A DNA stretch of 64,000 nucleotides from Bombyx mori (taxonomy: Eukaryota; Arthropoda; Insecta; Lepidoptera; Bombycidae). This document shows positions 12,680 through 25,115 of the stretch, one piece after another. Location of the stretch: NCBI RefSeq assembly GCF_030269925.1, contig NC_085110.1, positions 5,456,001 to 5,520,000 on the forward strand. Reading direction: 5' to 3'. The position numbers were made by a program, and so were the translations under genes. The notes beneath the pieces are model-generated. The model was not told where the DNA came from, did no database searches, and worked only from the letters and a program-made list of their open reading frames with translations. Numbering within the stretch: the stretch's first letter is position 1; every line of letters starts with the position of its first letter.

Positions 12680-13300
12680 GAACTGCATGCATTGTTGGAC
12701 AAAGATGATTCACATATAGAAAAATAAAAAGCTGTTCCGATCGCCTACGAAAGAAAGATTCAGAAGACTGGTGTAGTTGTACCAAATGAGTTGAAGGAGA
12801 GGCCAATGGAAAGGCACAAAAATACATGAGAATTTTTTCTCGCTCAATACACGGGGAAGAAAGGGGTATTTTTTTCAAAATGCCCAGGCCCAAAAAATAT
12901 GTAGTTTCCAGACGCCCAGTCTGCAAAATCGATAGCAAGACCGAAAGACGATGCCCTATGTTGGAGAACTGGCCAATTTTAACCGTTCGAGGTCTGAAAA
13001 AAAGTCAAATACTGAAAGAGCCAAAACAGTCATATTTTTTCATACTTCACACTTCACAACACTTCATCGCGACGCATTGGAAGCACTAATCTGAGAATTT
13101 CTAACTCATGCGGCTTACGCGCCAAACATGGCTCTTTTCAATTACCACTTGTTTGCATCTAATGGGGTCACACACTTGTCAAAAAGCATTTGGTTTATGA
13201 CATTGGTTCATACGACGATGATTCGATTAATGCTTCGCAGTAAATTATGAAGATATTTTTTAAAGTGGTATTCACAAATACCCGAAAAATAGAAAGTAAG
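12680..13300 (+). pseudogene. Mariner transposase relic (Tc1/mariner), many frameshifts and stops
   Basis: Frame-hopping translation recovers ordered mariner landmarks: HALLDKDDS and KIQKTGVVVPNELKER (usual form GKIQKxGxWVPHEL), ERHKNT, NAQAQK (NPKRKK), AKTVIFFHTSHF (position of the HHDNARPH block), WEFLTHAAYAPNMALFNYHLFAS (WEVLPHPPYSPDLAPSDYHLFRS, residues before the third catalytic Asp) and YEDIFxSGIHKYP (KDEDFFRRGIHKLP). The catalytic Asp are gone: TGDEKW is deleted, D of HDN is T or S, and the DY Asp reads N. Stops and frameshifts are throughout, so the copy is old and dead. I did not locate its inverted repeats. Confidence 0.72.
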
Positions 13301-16300
13301 AAGCTAGAAGAAAAATAAAGAAGTGTTAAATGAATTTATTTTTATTATCTACCGAATTCAACTTTTTTAAACGTCCGCATTTCATGCATGAATGTATAGT
13401 TAGTTACCCAAAGCAATCGATAGTAGGATTCATTCGTTGTGCCCCAGTACTCGGGGTGTTTTCTAATCGCGTGTTAGCGTGGCCCGTTTTTGTGCTAACG
13501 AACAGGTTGCGTTTAAGTCGACGTCGACGCCGAACCGACGGGGAATTTCGCCTCATTAAAACTTGTGACCTGCTGAGGCAATTTGGAGGCTGGCGACGTC
13601 TTCGCAGGCTACTTATAATATTAACGAGACCGCTCCGGTATTACTGAACAGATTTCAGAAAATCACTACAGAACATCCGAGATAAGAAACGTTTCGAATA
13701 GTATATACGTTATCTCGTTTAACAAGCTGCCTGTCGTGCTCGAAGTCGACTCTTCCTGTAGTTAGTATTATCTCACAGACTCGGTACTGCGTATTCGTTC
13801 GTATATTATTGATAACTGTAGCTGCAGCCGCTATTATTACCAGCATCCCTAGCGTGCGGTCTCCGCCCCACCTGCCCCACTCGAATTAGTAAACAAACGT
13901 CTTTACGAGCGGTTTTACGAGTCCCGCGATATTTCGGTCTCGCGCACGTCGTTTTACGACATAATGAATTTGTTGATGAACTAGGTATTAGAAAGTTTCG
14001 AAATAGACGAGTCTAGTGACCGCATCGACTGGTTCTGGGCTACCATCGACATCACTGTGCGGTTTTGTTGTTTCGTCTTTTGCGTGCTGCATTACGTACA
14101 TAATTATATCTGTGACAAAATTATCATAAATATTGGATCGGTTTTATATTTCAGCATTTGATTTTGTTCCTTTTATAATTTTAATAGCATAAATTTTAGA
14201 ATGTTCAAACATTGGATACATTCTCATTATTAGAAAAGTTAGATTATACGGAAGTCCTTAATATTTAGTGTAAAAACTGATTGGAATAGGTATTTACAAA
14301 TCAGGTGTCTTTGCGAACAATTGTTCACCGTAGAGCATTGCCATAATTTAATTTTACTAAAGTACCAAATATTAACCACGAACACTTAGTGAAATATAAA
14401 CAGATCACTTTATCTTTATCACTAAAATAAAGTATTCATTGAACTGAGTTAGCTAGAGTACGAAATTAAGCAATCTCCAATTAAGTTAAGCATAAATTTA
14501 CATATCGGCGCCATCGTGGCTTCGTTATTAATAAGTAAGTCGTAGTAAGTCGGTGCAGAGAGCAGGCGTCTCATAGTTATTGCGAGGTTAACACATGAGG
14601 TTAATTAAGATCAGAAGCGGGACCTATAACTAGCTAACGTCGCACTCGACACTCCGAGCGAGTTTACCGACTGCTTCCCCTTAATTGATACGATTTAATC
14701 GTCATAGGAGCTCGTTCCTCAATCATAATACATTTCATTAAAATTCACCTTCCATCTCGTTTACTGGTTGTATATCTATATTTATTGTATATCACAACAA
14801 CCTTCACTAAGCAATCAAGGTTCTACGAATGCACAATCATTAAAATACATATTTTCATCGCAATGCTCTTCGCCTCGCAAAGAGATGTATATGCCAAATG
14901 TCATTATTAAAAATTCTTTTCACGGTATACGAGTATGTATATGATTTTGTGGGCCTACGTAACGCGCCGCCTTCCGTTGTCATACTTGCACGAAATTTTT
15001 ACCCTGACTGGATTTTTCTATTTTCCTCGCGTTCAGCCGGACGCCGGCCAGTGCGTTTATTTATTAACGGAATTTGTTCCTCTGTGTAACACGTCTGGCG
15101 TGCATTCGAAGCGGTACCAATATAGACTTCACATCAGCGGAATAGAGTATAAGATTGACAGGTGGGTTTTCATCGTCCTATGACGTTTTTCAACGGGCAG
15201 GTACCGTTTACGAGGCTGCATAGGCGCGACGCAGCAATGCGCCCGTGCGCCACCCATATCAATTTCGAATAGGTTCCCCGTTCGAACGGAGAGATTGCGT
15301 TTTGATCGTTTTGTGTGTAAAACTGTTGCCCTAAATTAAAAGCTTTAATAATAGAATAGAAATAAAACTCGTCGGGTCGTGTTGACACAGCGTTGTCGAG
15401 CTTGCGCGCTGCACTTTAATATTACATTCGAATAAATTTATAGAGTTTAAAATAAATTGGTACCGTGCGCTAGTTCTCTTGCTGCACATCGACGAGGGAA
15501 TGATCAATTATAAACGGCTCCCAATTAGTGATAGTGCAGTTACAAATCAAATTGAACCTGTAGAACTGTTCGCTAATTAGTGCTGCGGGCGAGGTGCCCC
15601 CTGCGAACTAATCAGATGGCTAAATAATGTAGACGTGACGGCGTCGTTACCGCTCGTGAGACAGACGTTATTAATTAACATCACATCGGGCTACCCCACC
15701 CCACGGTCGCGCCGGCCCGCAACGCTAGCTCGCATATAGGTAAGCAGCGATATGCCACGAATTTAAATTTATGATACCACTACTGAATGTGATACTCATT
15801 CTTATGAGATACACATAAAACTGTTCAAGGTTAAAACGCAACAATCGTTTATTCATACAGTAATCTTTGAACAAATCATTAGTTTAGCCGCGAGATAACG
15901 AGTAATATTATCATATAAATAAATTTAATTGGCATGTTGTTCATGATTCTAATTTATTTTTTGCTTTACGTCAATGGTTTTTGCTGAACGAGGAAAATGC
16001 GTTAAATGGATTTACCTACTTTTTATTTCTGCTTGTTTAAATAAATAAAAAATCCCAAAATAGCCTCAAGAAATTCCTTGTATAATGTGGGTTGAAATAT
16101 TCTGATCGTATCTTACCGTAGCGCAACAGGATAGACAATAAAGCCATACGATAGGAACTCGTATGAGTTTATAATATACACGGAGCTAACTTAGTGATGA
16201 AAGGAGTCACTTAATTGAATGAAGTTTTATTCGCTTTCAAACAATAGAACCCACTTCCATCGTACCAAAGTTTAAATTTTCAAACAGTGCAGTTAGTATT

Positions 16301-16342
16301 GTAATACTAAAATTTCAAATCGATTTTTTTAAATTTTCCGCT
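13301..16342. other. Non-coding, two GC-raised islands
   Basis: Islands at about 13480-13640 and 15540-15740 have no repeat match here. The second carries several CAATTAG/CTAATTAG cores. Short ORFs (13330, 14898, 15170) lack any recognisable domain. Confidence 0.5.
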
Positions 16343-16518
16343 TAGATGGTTAGACGGACTCATGGCCTACCTGGTGTTATGTGGGTGTCGAAGCCCGTAA
16401 AGATCCACAACGTAAATGCTGCCAATCACATTGAAACAGTCTAAGTCTCCGTTTTACAGTACAACGGTTGCCCCACTCTTCAAACCGAAACGTTATTCTT
16501 CTTCACGACAGAAATAAT
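16343..16518 (-). mobile_element. Degenerate Bm1 SINE
   Basis: Starts with gcttagatggttagacgg and continues through cctacctggtgttatgtg, ccacaacgtaaatgc and caaaccgaaacgttattc. It is interrupted by small indels. Confidence 0.75.
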
Positions 16519-17760
16519 CTAACCGTTGAATTTATTGAATAAAAAAAAAATTTTTTTTAAATATTTAAGAACAGGAAGTGGACTAATTTAAATCCAGGTG
16601 AATGAAGTTAGATTGCTTCGTTAAGTTCAAATTACGAAACACGTTCTCTTAGATTTCAACAATACGGCATGCTCTCAATAATAGAAGCAGTATTACAAAT
16701 TAACATTAATTAATAGCGGCGACGGCAGTTGCGTGTGACTCACTTGTGTTTCGTAAGGCAAGACTGTCCAATTAAGAAGTAACAGCATCGATTTGATGTA
16801 ACAGAGCCTTCGTGTACAAGATCGGTTGTATTTCTCGTGGCTTTCTGTGCAACACTTGTGTATTCACTCGAACACGGCGGAGGCCACTCGGCGATCATTC
16901 TAGACCAATATCGTAGGTGTCGACTGAAAACTGATGGCTGTCTCCAGGCGTGTATCGCTTCGAGTTTACAATAAATTTTGTACGTGTATTGTTGTTATAT
17001 TGGAGGATGTTCGAGATTCTGTTAAATTGTTATTCGAACGATTTAAGATCTCTCAGGATTCAGATATATTATTGGGATTCGCGTCAGTTTTCAATTTTTT
17101 ATTTTAGTGAGTACCAATTAAAAACGGAGGATCTCGATTCTAGTCTAGGGGTATGTTTGTTTTTAATTCTGCGCACGTTACCCGAACAGCTATGGGATTT
17201 AATTAATTTAATAGCTAATTGAGCTGTTACTTGCGAGTGCCTTTTTGTAAAAAATTTTCTGAAAAGTACATACTAAATAAAACAAATGTTATGAAACTAG
17301 ATGTACGGCTTCGGTCACGTATATTTAAAATGACACATCATTTTTATGAAGAAAAAAAAATTAACCCTATGTCACTCTGTACGAAAATAGCTAAAAAAGT
17401 ATATTCTGTTAGTCTTGTACTGTCTGTCTTAGTACATTCTGTTTCATCTTTGCTGCGAGTTCGTCTCTAATCTACGAAAATAGTTTCGTTATGAAACAAT
17501 CGTAATTACTATTGAATATATTTTCGAATTGTAACGAAACAAAATGTATTTAGAATAGTATTTAGATTTCTGCGTCTGTAAAATGTTACGAAACTTGGTT
17601 CTCATAATTGCATGGTCGTTTATGTCGAATAGTGAGTAATAAGTTACACTGCTACCGAATAGTTAGAGCTTACAATGCCCTACCGGTCAGTACTGTACCG
17701 GTCATTTAGTTTTTTCTGCTTTTCATACTCCTACTAAGGACCGATATTGGATAATAATAA
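16519..17760. other. Non-coding, nothing recognised
   Basis: AT-rich. The ORFs at 16950 and 17219 look like chance frames in low-GC DNA. Confidence 0.5.
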
Positions 17761-18070
17761 CTAGACGATGACCGCGCTTTGCTCGGTTTTTTTTTTGATA
17801 ACGCCATCTTGTTGTGTCTTTAAAGCACTTAGTTGCTCTCAATTAAGAAAAATAGTATTATTATTCGCCAATAGATGCCGGGAAGAGTCATAAAGTTCAT
17901 TATCGATAAAGTTCAAAAACAACATTTTCTAAAAATAAATCGTAGCTAGATCTATTTATCGCCCCCGAAATCCCCTGTATACTAAATTTTATGAAAATCG
18001 TTGGAGCCGTTTCAGAGATTCAGATTATATATATACATATATACAAGAATTGCTCGTTTAAAGGTATAAG
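17761..18070 (-). mobile_element. Degenerate Helitron-like repeat
   Basis: CTAG at 17761-17764 next to gatgaccgcgctttgctcgg, then aaatcccctgtatactaaat and cagagattcagattatatat, and the outer end caagaattgctcgtttaaag. The order fits a reverse-oriented lepidopteran Helitron, but the 5' TC end is not clear. Confidence 0.55.
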
Positions 18071-18680
18071 TTAAAATGAGTAACAGCTGGTCAGAAGTCA
18101 GACAAAATGCAAATTAATTTAACACTGGTTAGTTTATCCGTAACCGTTATAGCGTAATTACTCAATAATATTTATTTACTAGTAGTAGGTTTTGATTTAT
18201 TGCTTTTTATCTGTATGTCCATACGCCTATTTGTAGGCAAAGCTATAAATCATTTAAAAATAATATTCTAGATCTTGAGTAGTTATCGCTTACATTTACG
18301 CAAGTCGTAGACATAATTCAAAATACATTTAATATAACCTGAAGTTTTTTTTAATACATTTTCAATTTCGTACGATAGTTAAGACTTTATCGTGCACATA
18401 ACCAAAAATTAGGGACTTAAGAATCATTGCTCGTTATTAAAATCAAACCAATTAATTAATATAATTTACTATTCATTTCTCTCTCTCTCTTCGATCGGTC
18501 CCTCACTGCTGAGAATCGTGACTCCGTCCGATTCCGTCAACGAGTTGTCTCCATCTCCATATCTTACTATTGATTAACTGTTATCAAAATTGATCTATTG
18601 CGCTATTTAATCTCTTATCTGATATTGCAATTTTAGATACTCTTTAAAACAGTTAATTTTAAGAGTTAAATTTGACATAT

Positions 18681-18775
18681 TGTAAGCAGGTAATGAGCAT
18701 ACGGCCCATCTGACGATGAGGGGTTACCGTTACTTATGGCAGCAATACTAGGGGGCCAGCCAAGTCGTTGTCTAT
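18681..18775 (-). repeat. Family Y repeat, degraded
   Basis: Matches taatgagcatacggcccatc, ggggttaccgttacttatgg and agccaagtcgttgtct. Confidence 0.6.
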
Positions 18776-19263
18776 TTCTAAGTATTCTCCGCTAGCCTCT
18801 GTTGAAGAAGGAATTAATAATTAACTAGGATAATAAGGAATAAGTAACTTATAGAATTATTGTGTAAAATATCGAACTTCTAATCCTACTATAAACTCCA
18901 ATTCGTTAGTTCTGTTGAATCTTTATTAATTAAATTGATTGGGTTTGTCCTCTTTGAACAGATTTAATTTGGTCTGATACTGCACAGAGCAACTGTCGTC
19001 TGTCCTCTGCAAGCTGTGAGAGGAAACGTCTTGAGTGGTTCGTGACCTCGAGTGTGGTTTGCGCAACTTCAAAAATTGTATGATGAAGTTATAGTGTAAG
19101 AGGGTATTTAATCACGATTCTTCTTTTGCTGGTTAGGTTATGAAGAAACGAAAAAGTCCTTCGCTATGGCACATTGAAGAAGGATTGAAGACAGGCAGGC
19201 GATTATAAAGCTCGTGACAAATCCCTATGCAGCATGATAATAGAATACGCTGCGCTGACGCCA

Positions 19264-19452
19264 TTTTTTTCCCCTACCTATGTTGATAGCCTTGAGAGGC
19301 TATATCAGCTTCGTTTAGGTGTAGGTGAACTCTCGGGGCTCAAACCGGAGTGATGCTAACACTGACCCTAGTAAGAGCAGTGCTTCGCAGAATCTACCAC
19401 CGGATCGGAAACGCGACCCACTGAGAAGATCCGCCAAGAAACTCAGTGGGCA
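19264..19452 (-). repeat. Family X repeat, 3' part
   Basis: Shares gccttgagaggctatatcag, gctcaaaccggag, accaccggatcggaaacgcg and gaaactcagtgggc with the copy at 8388. It stops before the cgacgggttcgacg block. Confidence 0.75.
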
Positions 19453-20447
19453 AGACGCCATATTATGTATGATAAGACTAAGAAGAATTAGTTATGGGCC
19501 TAAGCAAAGTGCTGACTCTTTCTGACACAAGCTGTTGGTGTGTTCTGGTGCGAAAGATCAAGAAAAGCTTGTGTTTCAATGATGATATTAATGTTGGGAT
19601 GTTTATTAGCGCCCGTAATTACTTAATATAGGAGCTCATCTACTTATTTATGTGGACGAGATAAATCTGTCGATGAAGTGCCTGTTTTACCGTAACTGCA
19701 CACGGGAATATACATAAAAAATATTTTGTTTTGTTTTCCCTATCACTCTTTTACATTCTATGTATACATTTTGTTTTTTCTGTGTGTATAATTAAATCAA
19801 TACTATTTTTCGAAAACGCAACCATTTGATTATAGACACTATGTTATAATTACACCATTAGCTCCCGCGTATTAGGTATTTCCACGTATGAAACTGTTGC
19901 TAGAAATACATATATACGACGAATCAATGAAAAATATTTATTATTTTAGCTAGAAAATTGGAAGTTCAGAGAATAAATAATATGTGTTGTAAGTAATTAA
20001 TGCGTATTGAAATAAAATGTATGCAAATTGAAAAGAAAACTGACAAATCCACATTTTAATACACTTAAATACGCCTTCCGCTATCAATTAGTTTGAGTAA
20101 TAAATTAGATACATTAGTTACAGGGACAGTGACAAATTGGATCTGGTTTCACATGTGGAACAAAGTATTTTTAAATTTAAATCAAACGTACCTTATATTA
20201 CTTTCAGTCATTATATTCATATATTATAGTTATTCAAAATCATTTAAATCAAAGAGTATTTTAAAAGGTATGAAATAAGTTTTTGATATTTTTTTGGGGA
20301 ATCAATAATAGTGCAACAATAATAATTCGCTAGAGATTGTATTAATGGAATATGAAAACATATTATATATATCATATTATTAAATAACACCATATGGCGC
20401 AGATGTCTGACGTTTTTGTTTTTTGTTTTCGAGTATAAACGCCATTA

Positions 20448-20470
20448 CTCTCTCTCACACACACACACAC
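20448..20470. repeat. (CT)n(CA)n microsatellite
   Basis: A short CT run passes directly into about seven CA units. Simple repeat in non-coding DNA. Confidence 0.9.
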
Positions 20471-20700
20471 GATCTTTAGAAAAGCATCAACGATTGGAGT
20501 TTTTATATAATTTATAAAACAATATTACTTTAATGCGTTCTCCTTCGGAAAATTGGATTTTTTTGAGTCGATCGGTTGAATTCTTTCACCACGCCGTGAT
20601 TTGTGGCTGCAGAGTGTTAGGTGAGATTCGAACCGCAGCAAACGACCTATCCGTTGGTCGATGCTCAACGTCAGCTTCGCGCTAAGATAGAGATTTAGAA

Positions 20701-21100
20701 GTCGTCGTGGCCTAAAGGATAAGACGCCGGGTGCATTCGTATCTAACGATGTACAGGTGTTCGAATCCCGCAGGCGGGCACCAATTTTTCTAATGAAATA
20801 CGTACGTAACAAAAGTTCACGATTGACTTCCACGTTGAAGGAATAACATCGTGTAATAAAAATCAAACCGCAATATTATAATTTGCGTAATTACTGGTGG
20901 TAGGACCTCTTGTGAGTCCGTACGGGTAGGTACCACCACCCTGCCTATATCTGCCGTGAAGCAGTAATGTGTTTCGGTTTGATGGGTGGGGTAGCGTTGT
21001 AACTATACTGAGACCTTAAAACTTGTAGATATCTATGGGGTCCAGTAACCACTTAACACCAGGTGGGCTGTGAGCTCGTCCACCCATCTAAGCAATAATA
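20701..21100 (+). mobile_element. Full-length Bm1 SINE
   Basis: This is the reference copy in the window. The head is tRNA-related, with an A box (tggcctaaaggataagac) and a B box (ggtgttcgaatcccg), the internal RNA polymerase III promoter of tRNA-derived SINEs. A unique body follows, with CGTGTAATAAAAATC, GGTGGTAGGACCTCTTGTGAG and TGGGCTGTGAGCTCGTCC, then an AT-rich tail. Scattered differences from the consensus implied by the other copies show that it is not brand new. An apparent minus-strand ORF over it is a frame shadow. Confidence 0.93.
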
Positions 21101-22610
21101 TAGCGATAGCAATAATATAGTCGAATGAAAAAAAGGTATTAGATTTTTTTTGGGAAACCTTACCTTTTACCCATTAAATAAGAACGCGTGCTTGCTTCAC
21201 AGATTTAATAATACGGTGGGACTAACTATCATCCAGTGCGGGCTCGAAGTACGGTTTCCACCATATTGAAGATGCTTGTCTTACGGGAAGAGTAAGGTAA
21301 TATCTAATGATCGATAGTAGGAATTTAAAAGCTTTAGCCGTTTTAGATTCTATTAAATCTTAACAGTTCCTCATTATTATTGCGTCTTCATCAATTATCA
21401 TTGACATCATTTTAAGAAATTTTTAACCTAATATCAACCACACAATCGTATTTGAGAGAGATGGAAATTAGTCGATGGTCATAAATATCGTTGTCAACGG
21501 CCGAGGGTAGTCGAATGACAACAATCCGATTTGATTTAGGTACGTTAATACAGGCGAGTGCAGGAATTGGCGGATACACAATACACGTCATCCAGAGACC
21601 AGGAATTTTTAACGGTTTTTTGTCTAGCCTTTAGGCAAAGATACTGAAAAATATTTGCAGTCCCGATTTTTCGTCTTGTTTCTTTCTTTCACGAAGCAAT
21701 TGTGAATTTGAGTTTGAATTCTTTGAGTGATTCAATACAATGGAGATTTCGACATCTACTCCCGAAGTAGCCTCTAAATTCACATCGGATTTGTTTTTTG
21801 ATATTCGCCGGTAAAAATAAAATCTAAATTTGTTATAAATTCTGAGCAATTTCATGTTCTGTACCGTAAGTAATGGTGTTAAATTTCTAATCGTCAGTAT
21901 CAGCGAGCGACTTCCACCATGACACCAACTCTCTTTCAAATCCAGTCGCCAACAGCAACGCATCAGTTTTACATTTCCCTTATATTAAGTCTTTAATTTT
22001 TCATTTAAGGATAAAATAAATATCACAGTTACTAAAATGCAACAAATGGTTTCATTAATTAAAAAACCAACCAACCAACAAAAAAAAACCAACTTCGTAT
22101 TTTTAACTTTAGATTTCTAGTGCTTGTCTGGTTTAATTAACAATTATTTCACGCCCCTGGCATTTCTAATTTGCATGTGCAGCGTTAGTAACTTTCAATA
22201 GAATAGAACTTATACTGTTGATGTAATGTTTTTGTTGAGGATAGAATACTGATTTTGAGATGGTCTAACTAGATTACTAGATAGTATAACTCGAACAATG
22301 TAAATTGTTTTATTTATATTTATAGCTTTATTAAGTTTTTGTTGATGTTCACCTCTAACTATTTATTGTTGTTATAAAATCAACATCTCACTATATTTAC
22401 AGATTAACTTCCGCTGCTAAGAAACGGGATAATATTTTTTATCTCAGTGCCGTAAAGATAACAAAGATATCTTATCGCAGTAAATGACGTTATTATTGAA
22501 ATGGCCTTGATTTGTTTCAAATTAACTCAAGCTGTAAATAGTTATAACGTTATAATATAATTATTTAATCAGCACAGGTTTTAAGCCTAGCTTTATATGT
22601 ATTAAACGGC
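21101..22610. other. Non-coding, nothing recognised
   Basis: A 110-codon minus-strand ORF (21963-21631) has no domain that I know and ordinary AT-rich composition. I do not call it. Confidence 0.5.
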
Positions 22611-22862
22611 CGTCTGGTGTAGTGGTAAGTGACATGGTCACTACATAAGGGGGTCGCGGGTTCGAATCCTGCCAAGGGAAGATATTTGTATGATAAATAT
22701 AAATGTCTTTTCCAGGGTTATGAATGTATATTAAATATATGTATGTGTATAATAAAAATCTTACATTTATTTCCGTTATCTGGTACCTGTAACACAAGTT
22801 CTTTACGAACTTATCACGGAACCAGTTAACGTGGCGTGATTGTTAGTAAATATTTATTATTT
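22611..22862 (+). mobile_element. Second tRNA-derived SINE family, near full length
   Basis: The head resembles a tRNA: an A box in tggtgtagtggtaagtgac and a B box gggttcgaatcc, 34 bp apart. The body continues with a tail domain, tatctggtacctgtaacaca and acgaacttatcacgg, ending in AT-rich tttattatttatttt. The tail motif is one I associate with widespread lepidopteran SINEs. The acceptor stem does not close as in a functional tRNA and no host tRNA gene is claimed. Confidence 0.8.
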
Positions 22863-23043
22863 ATTTTAAAGGTCTTGAATTGTATGATTGTTACGGAAAC
22901 TGTAAACAATTATTGTTATAACTTTATAATGTGTGACGTTTATTAAGATTTCTTTAAACCCAACCTTTGGTTACAATACTTCACTAAATCGTGACCGAAA
23001 CAAGGCCAGAAGAAGTTTATTTACGAGGACTTAAATTTCCCTC

Positions 23044-23061
23044 AAAAAAAAAAAAAAAAAC
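23044..23061. repeat. Poly-A run
   Basis: An uninterrupted A run of about 17 lies just 5' of the LINE end at 23069. It may be the tail of an older, otherwise unrecognised insertion. Confidence 0.7.
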
Positions 23062-23068
23062 TGACAAT

Positions 23069-23186
23069 CGCTGGAAGCTGGCAAGAAGTGGATGAGGAGA
23101 CCCGAAGACCGGGCTCAGTGGTGTGGATTGGGAGAGGCCCATTTTCAGCAGTGGACGACTGTTGGCTCTTGATGATGATGATGATG
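23069..23186 (+). mobile_element. LINE 3' end with (GAT)n tail
   Basis: The sequence gcaagaagtggatgagg ... gagaggcccattttcagcag encodes KKWMRRPEDRAQWCGLGEAHFQQWTTV and stop (landmarks KKWMRRPEDRAQW and QQWTTVGS). This is the usual end of an RTE-like frame, and five GAT units (23171-23186) follow as tail. Confidence 0.7.
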
Positions 23187-24418
23187 AAATTTCCAAACAT
23201 GTTATTAAAATTATTGGTGTTGTAAAAACTCATTTAAATAGTCTGCGTTCAAAGCAGTTTATAGATAAAGTTCAAAAGCATAAGATCGGATCTACTTTTT
23301 ATGAATAGCAATTATGTAAAGAAATGTAATCCTAAACATTTATTAGGACAAACTACGATTTTATTATACCAAAAAAGTTTTTTCAATATGCGAATATTAT
23401 TGAAAATATATCTAAAATTAGAAGCGCTATATCTAAAATTAAAGCCAAATGATCTCATTCAACGATAATAATGTTTTTACTTGACTATTTGACTAAGACA
23501 TATTTCTGTTAATACCACTATAATTATGCCGTTGTAGTTATATTGAGCCTAACTAAAAACCGGACATGTGCTGTCTAGTTCCTTAGGAGTCTTGGTAAAA
23601 ACTAGTGCTCTTCCGCACATAAGGTTAGACAAAAAATAATTTAAGACTCATTTAATTTCATTTTCATAAAAAAATTGGCTGCATGGACTATGTTCCCATT
23701 ACCTGTCCCGTTTGACGCACAGAAACAAAAACAATTTACAGAGGAATGTATTTTTGAACATCGTAGAAATATGTACGGTAACGTTTTTTGCTTAAATTAA
23801 ACAAATTTTAATTAGTACACAAATAATAGCGATTGTAAGCGATTTGGATGATAGAAAGACGAATTGTTTGTTGACATGACATTTGTATAGTATTATATTG
23901 TATAATAATATGTATTTGTATGTATTGACTCGTTCAACCATTTAATTAATAAAAAAATTTGATGTTAAATAAATCATCGTAGCACTTAATAATTTACAAC
24001 TGTCTATGTTTATAATGCTTTAAACCAGACTGGGTGCTCAATCAATATTGATGAATAATTGACACTTTTTACATTGCTAATTCTAATGTAAAAATTAGTG
24101 GCTAACTTGCTGACCCCCAACCCTTTCTAAGAATATATATTTTAGAGCGTTCATTACGAATTTTAAAACTGATATTAATTGACTAAACTGGACGTTTCCG
24201 TGTTGTGCATCGAGCTCGGATATCGCATGTTAGAAGCACCGGATCAGTGAAATTAATCTTGAACACAAAATTTGTATTCATTATAGCTTTGGCGTGCGGA
24301 AGAATCGAAATGAGTCTAATTTTTATACTTAGCGACCGTTTCTCGGTAATAATAAAAATTGTAGATTTACTTTTAAAAAATGTAAAAAAATATACAAATA
24401 GTCGATATCAGTCAGGTT
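23187..24418. other. Non-coding, nothing recognised
   Basis: Very AT-rich, with small local duplications such as atatctaaaatta near 23405 and 23429. Confidence 0.5.
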
Positions 24419-24640
24419 AGCGTGGTATGGACATGTGATGCGTAGGAGATGTATGGAAATGGTAGTGCAAGGTAGAGGGGGAAGAGGTCGACGGATTAAG
24501 AAATGGATGGAGTGTGTGAATGACGATATCAGAAAGAGAGGAGTGAGTGTTGAGATGACGGCTGATAGAAGAGAATGGAAGAGAAAAATTTGCTGTGCCG
24601 ACCACACCTAGTGGGATAAGGTGGAGAAAAAGAAGAAGAG
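24419..24640 (+). mobile_element. RTE-like LINE 3' end, strongly truncated, with target duplication
   Basis: The open segment 24417-24611 reads WYGHVMRR, then GRGGRGRRIKKWMECV, then MTADRREWKRKICCADHT and stop. This is the typical C-terminal tail of RTE-like and related LINE reverse transcriptases (RWxGHVxRM ... GRPxxRWxD ... AxDRxxWRxxxxxADPT). It ends in a purine-rich tail aaagaagaagag. Flanks tcagtcaggtt (24408-24418) and tcagtcaagtt (24641-24651) are a target duplication with one mismatch. Only about 220 bp was inserted. An antisense ORF here is a shadow. Confidence 0.82.
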
Positions 24641-24846
24641 TCAGTCAAGTTTTACGTTAAAGGTTTACTTTATTTGTCTGTTTCGTGTGAATTGTTCATT
24701 TATTTATTTATATTTGATTCATTTTAATTTGATTGAAAGCTCCAATCTTAATAAAAACTGTCACCTTATAGGAGTCAGTAAGTATTGTTATAAAAAAATC
24801 CTTTTACGGTTTAATCTCGCGTATTTTATTGTCATTATATTAATTA

Positions 24847-25062
24847 CTAGCGACCCGCCCTCGCTTCGCTTCGGAAACATTAAAACACACATGAAACCAA
24901 AAAAATAAAATAAAATAAAAATTAAAAAAAGTAGCCTATGTTCATCAGGGACAATGTCGGCTTCTAATGGAAAAAGAATTTTTCAAATCGGTCCAGTAGT
25001 TTCGGAGCCTATTCGAAACAAACAAACAAACAAATCTTTCCTCTTTATAATATTAGTATAGA
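24847..25062 (-). mobile_element. Non-autonomous Helitron, family 1
   Basis: Reverse-orientation copy of the 1629-1845 element, with complement of CTAG at 24847-24850 and of TCTATACTAATATTATAAAG ending at 25062. The 5' host base is G rather than the usual A. Central A/T runs differ in length from the other copy. Confidence 0.85.
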
Positions 25063-25115
25063 CGACGTTTCCAATAATTTACAGTTTTTTACCTAGAAAC
25101 TATATTTATTGCAAA

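Larger units (their letters stand above)
18071..20700. other. Non-coding between repeats
   Basis: Holds family Y (18681), family X (19264) and the CA microsatellite. The remainder is AT-rich without an identifiable gene. Confidence 0.5.

Noticed and set aside
13655..13846. Minus-strand peptide with FEHDRQLV resembling the CEHDRP end of LMO LIM domain 2
   Set aside because: None of the other LIM ligands precede it in any frame. Coincidence.
20701..20775. Possible tRNA gene at the start of Bm1
   Set aside because: Part of the SINE. The cloverleaf is incomplete.
20525..20866. Minus-strand ORF of 113 codons
   Set aside because: It lies mostly antisense to the full-length Bm1 SINE.
21631..21963. 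Minus-strand ORF of 110 codons
   Set aside because: No recognisable domain, AT-rich composition like its flanks, no splice sites of note.
22611..22683. Possible functional tRNA gene (A and B boxes, TTCGAATCC)
   Set aside because: The acceptor stem does not pair and a lepidopteran SINE body and AT-rich tail follow directly, so it is a SINE head.
24329..24607. Minus-strand Pro/Ser/His-rich ORFs
   Set aside because: Antisense of a purine-rich LINE tail.
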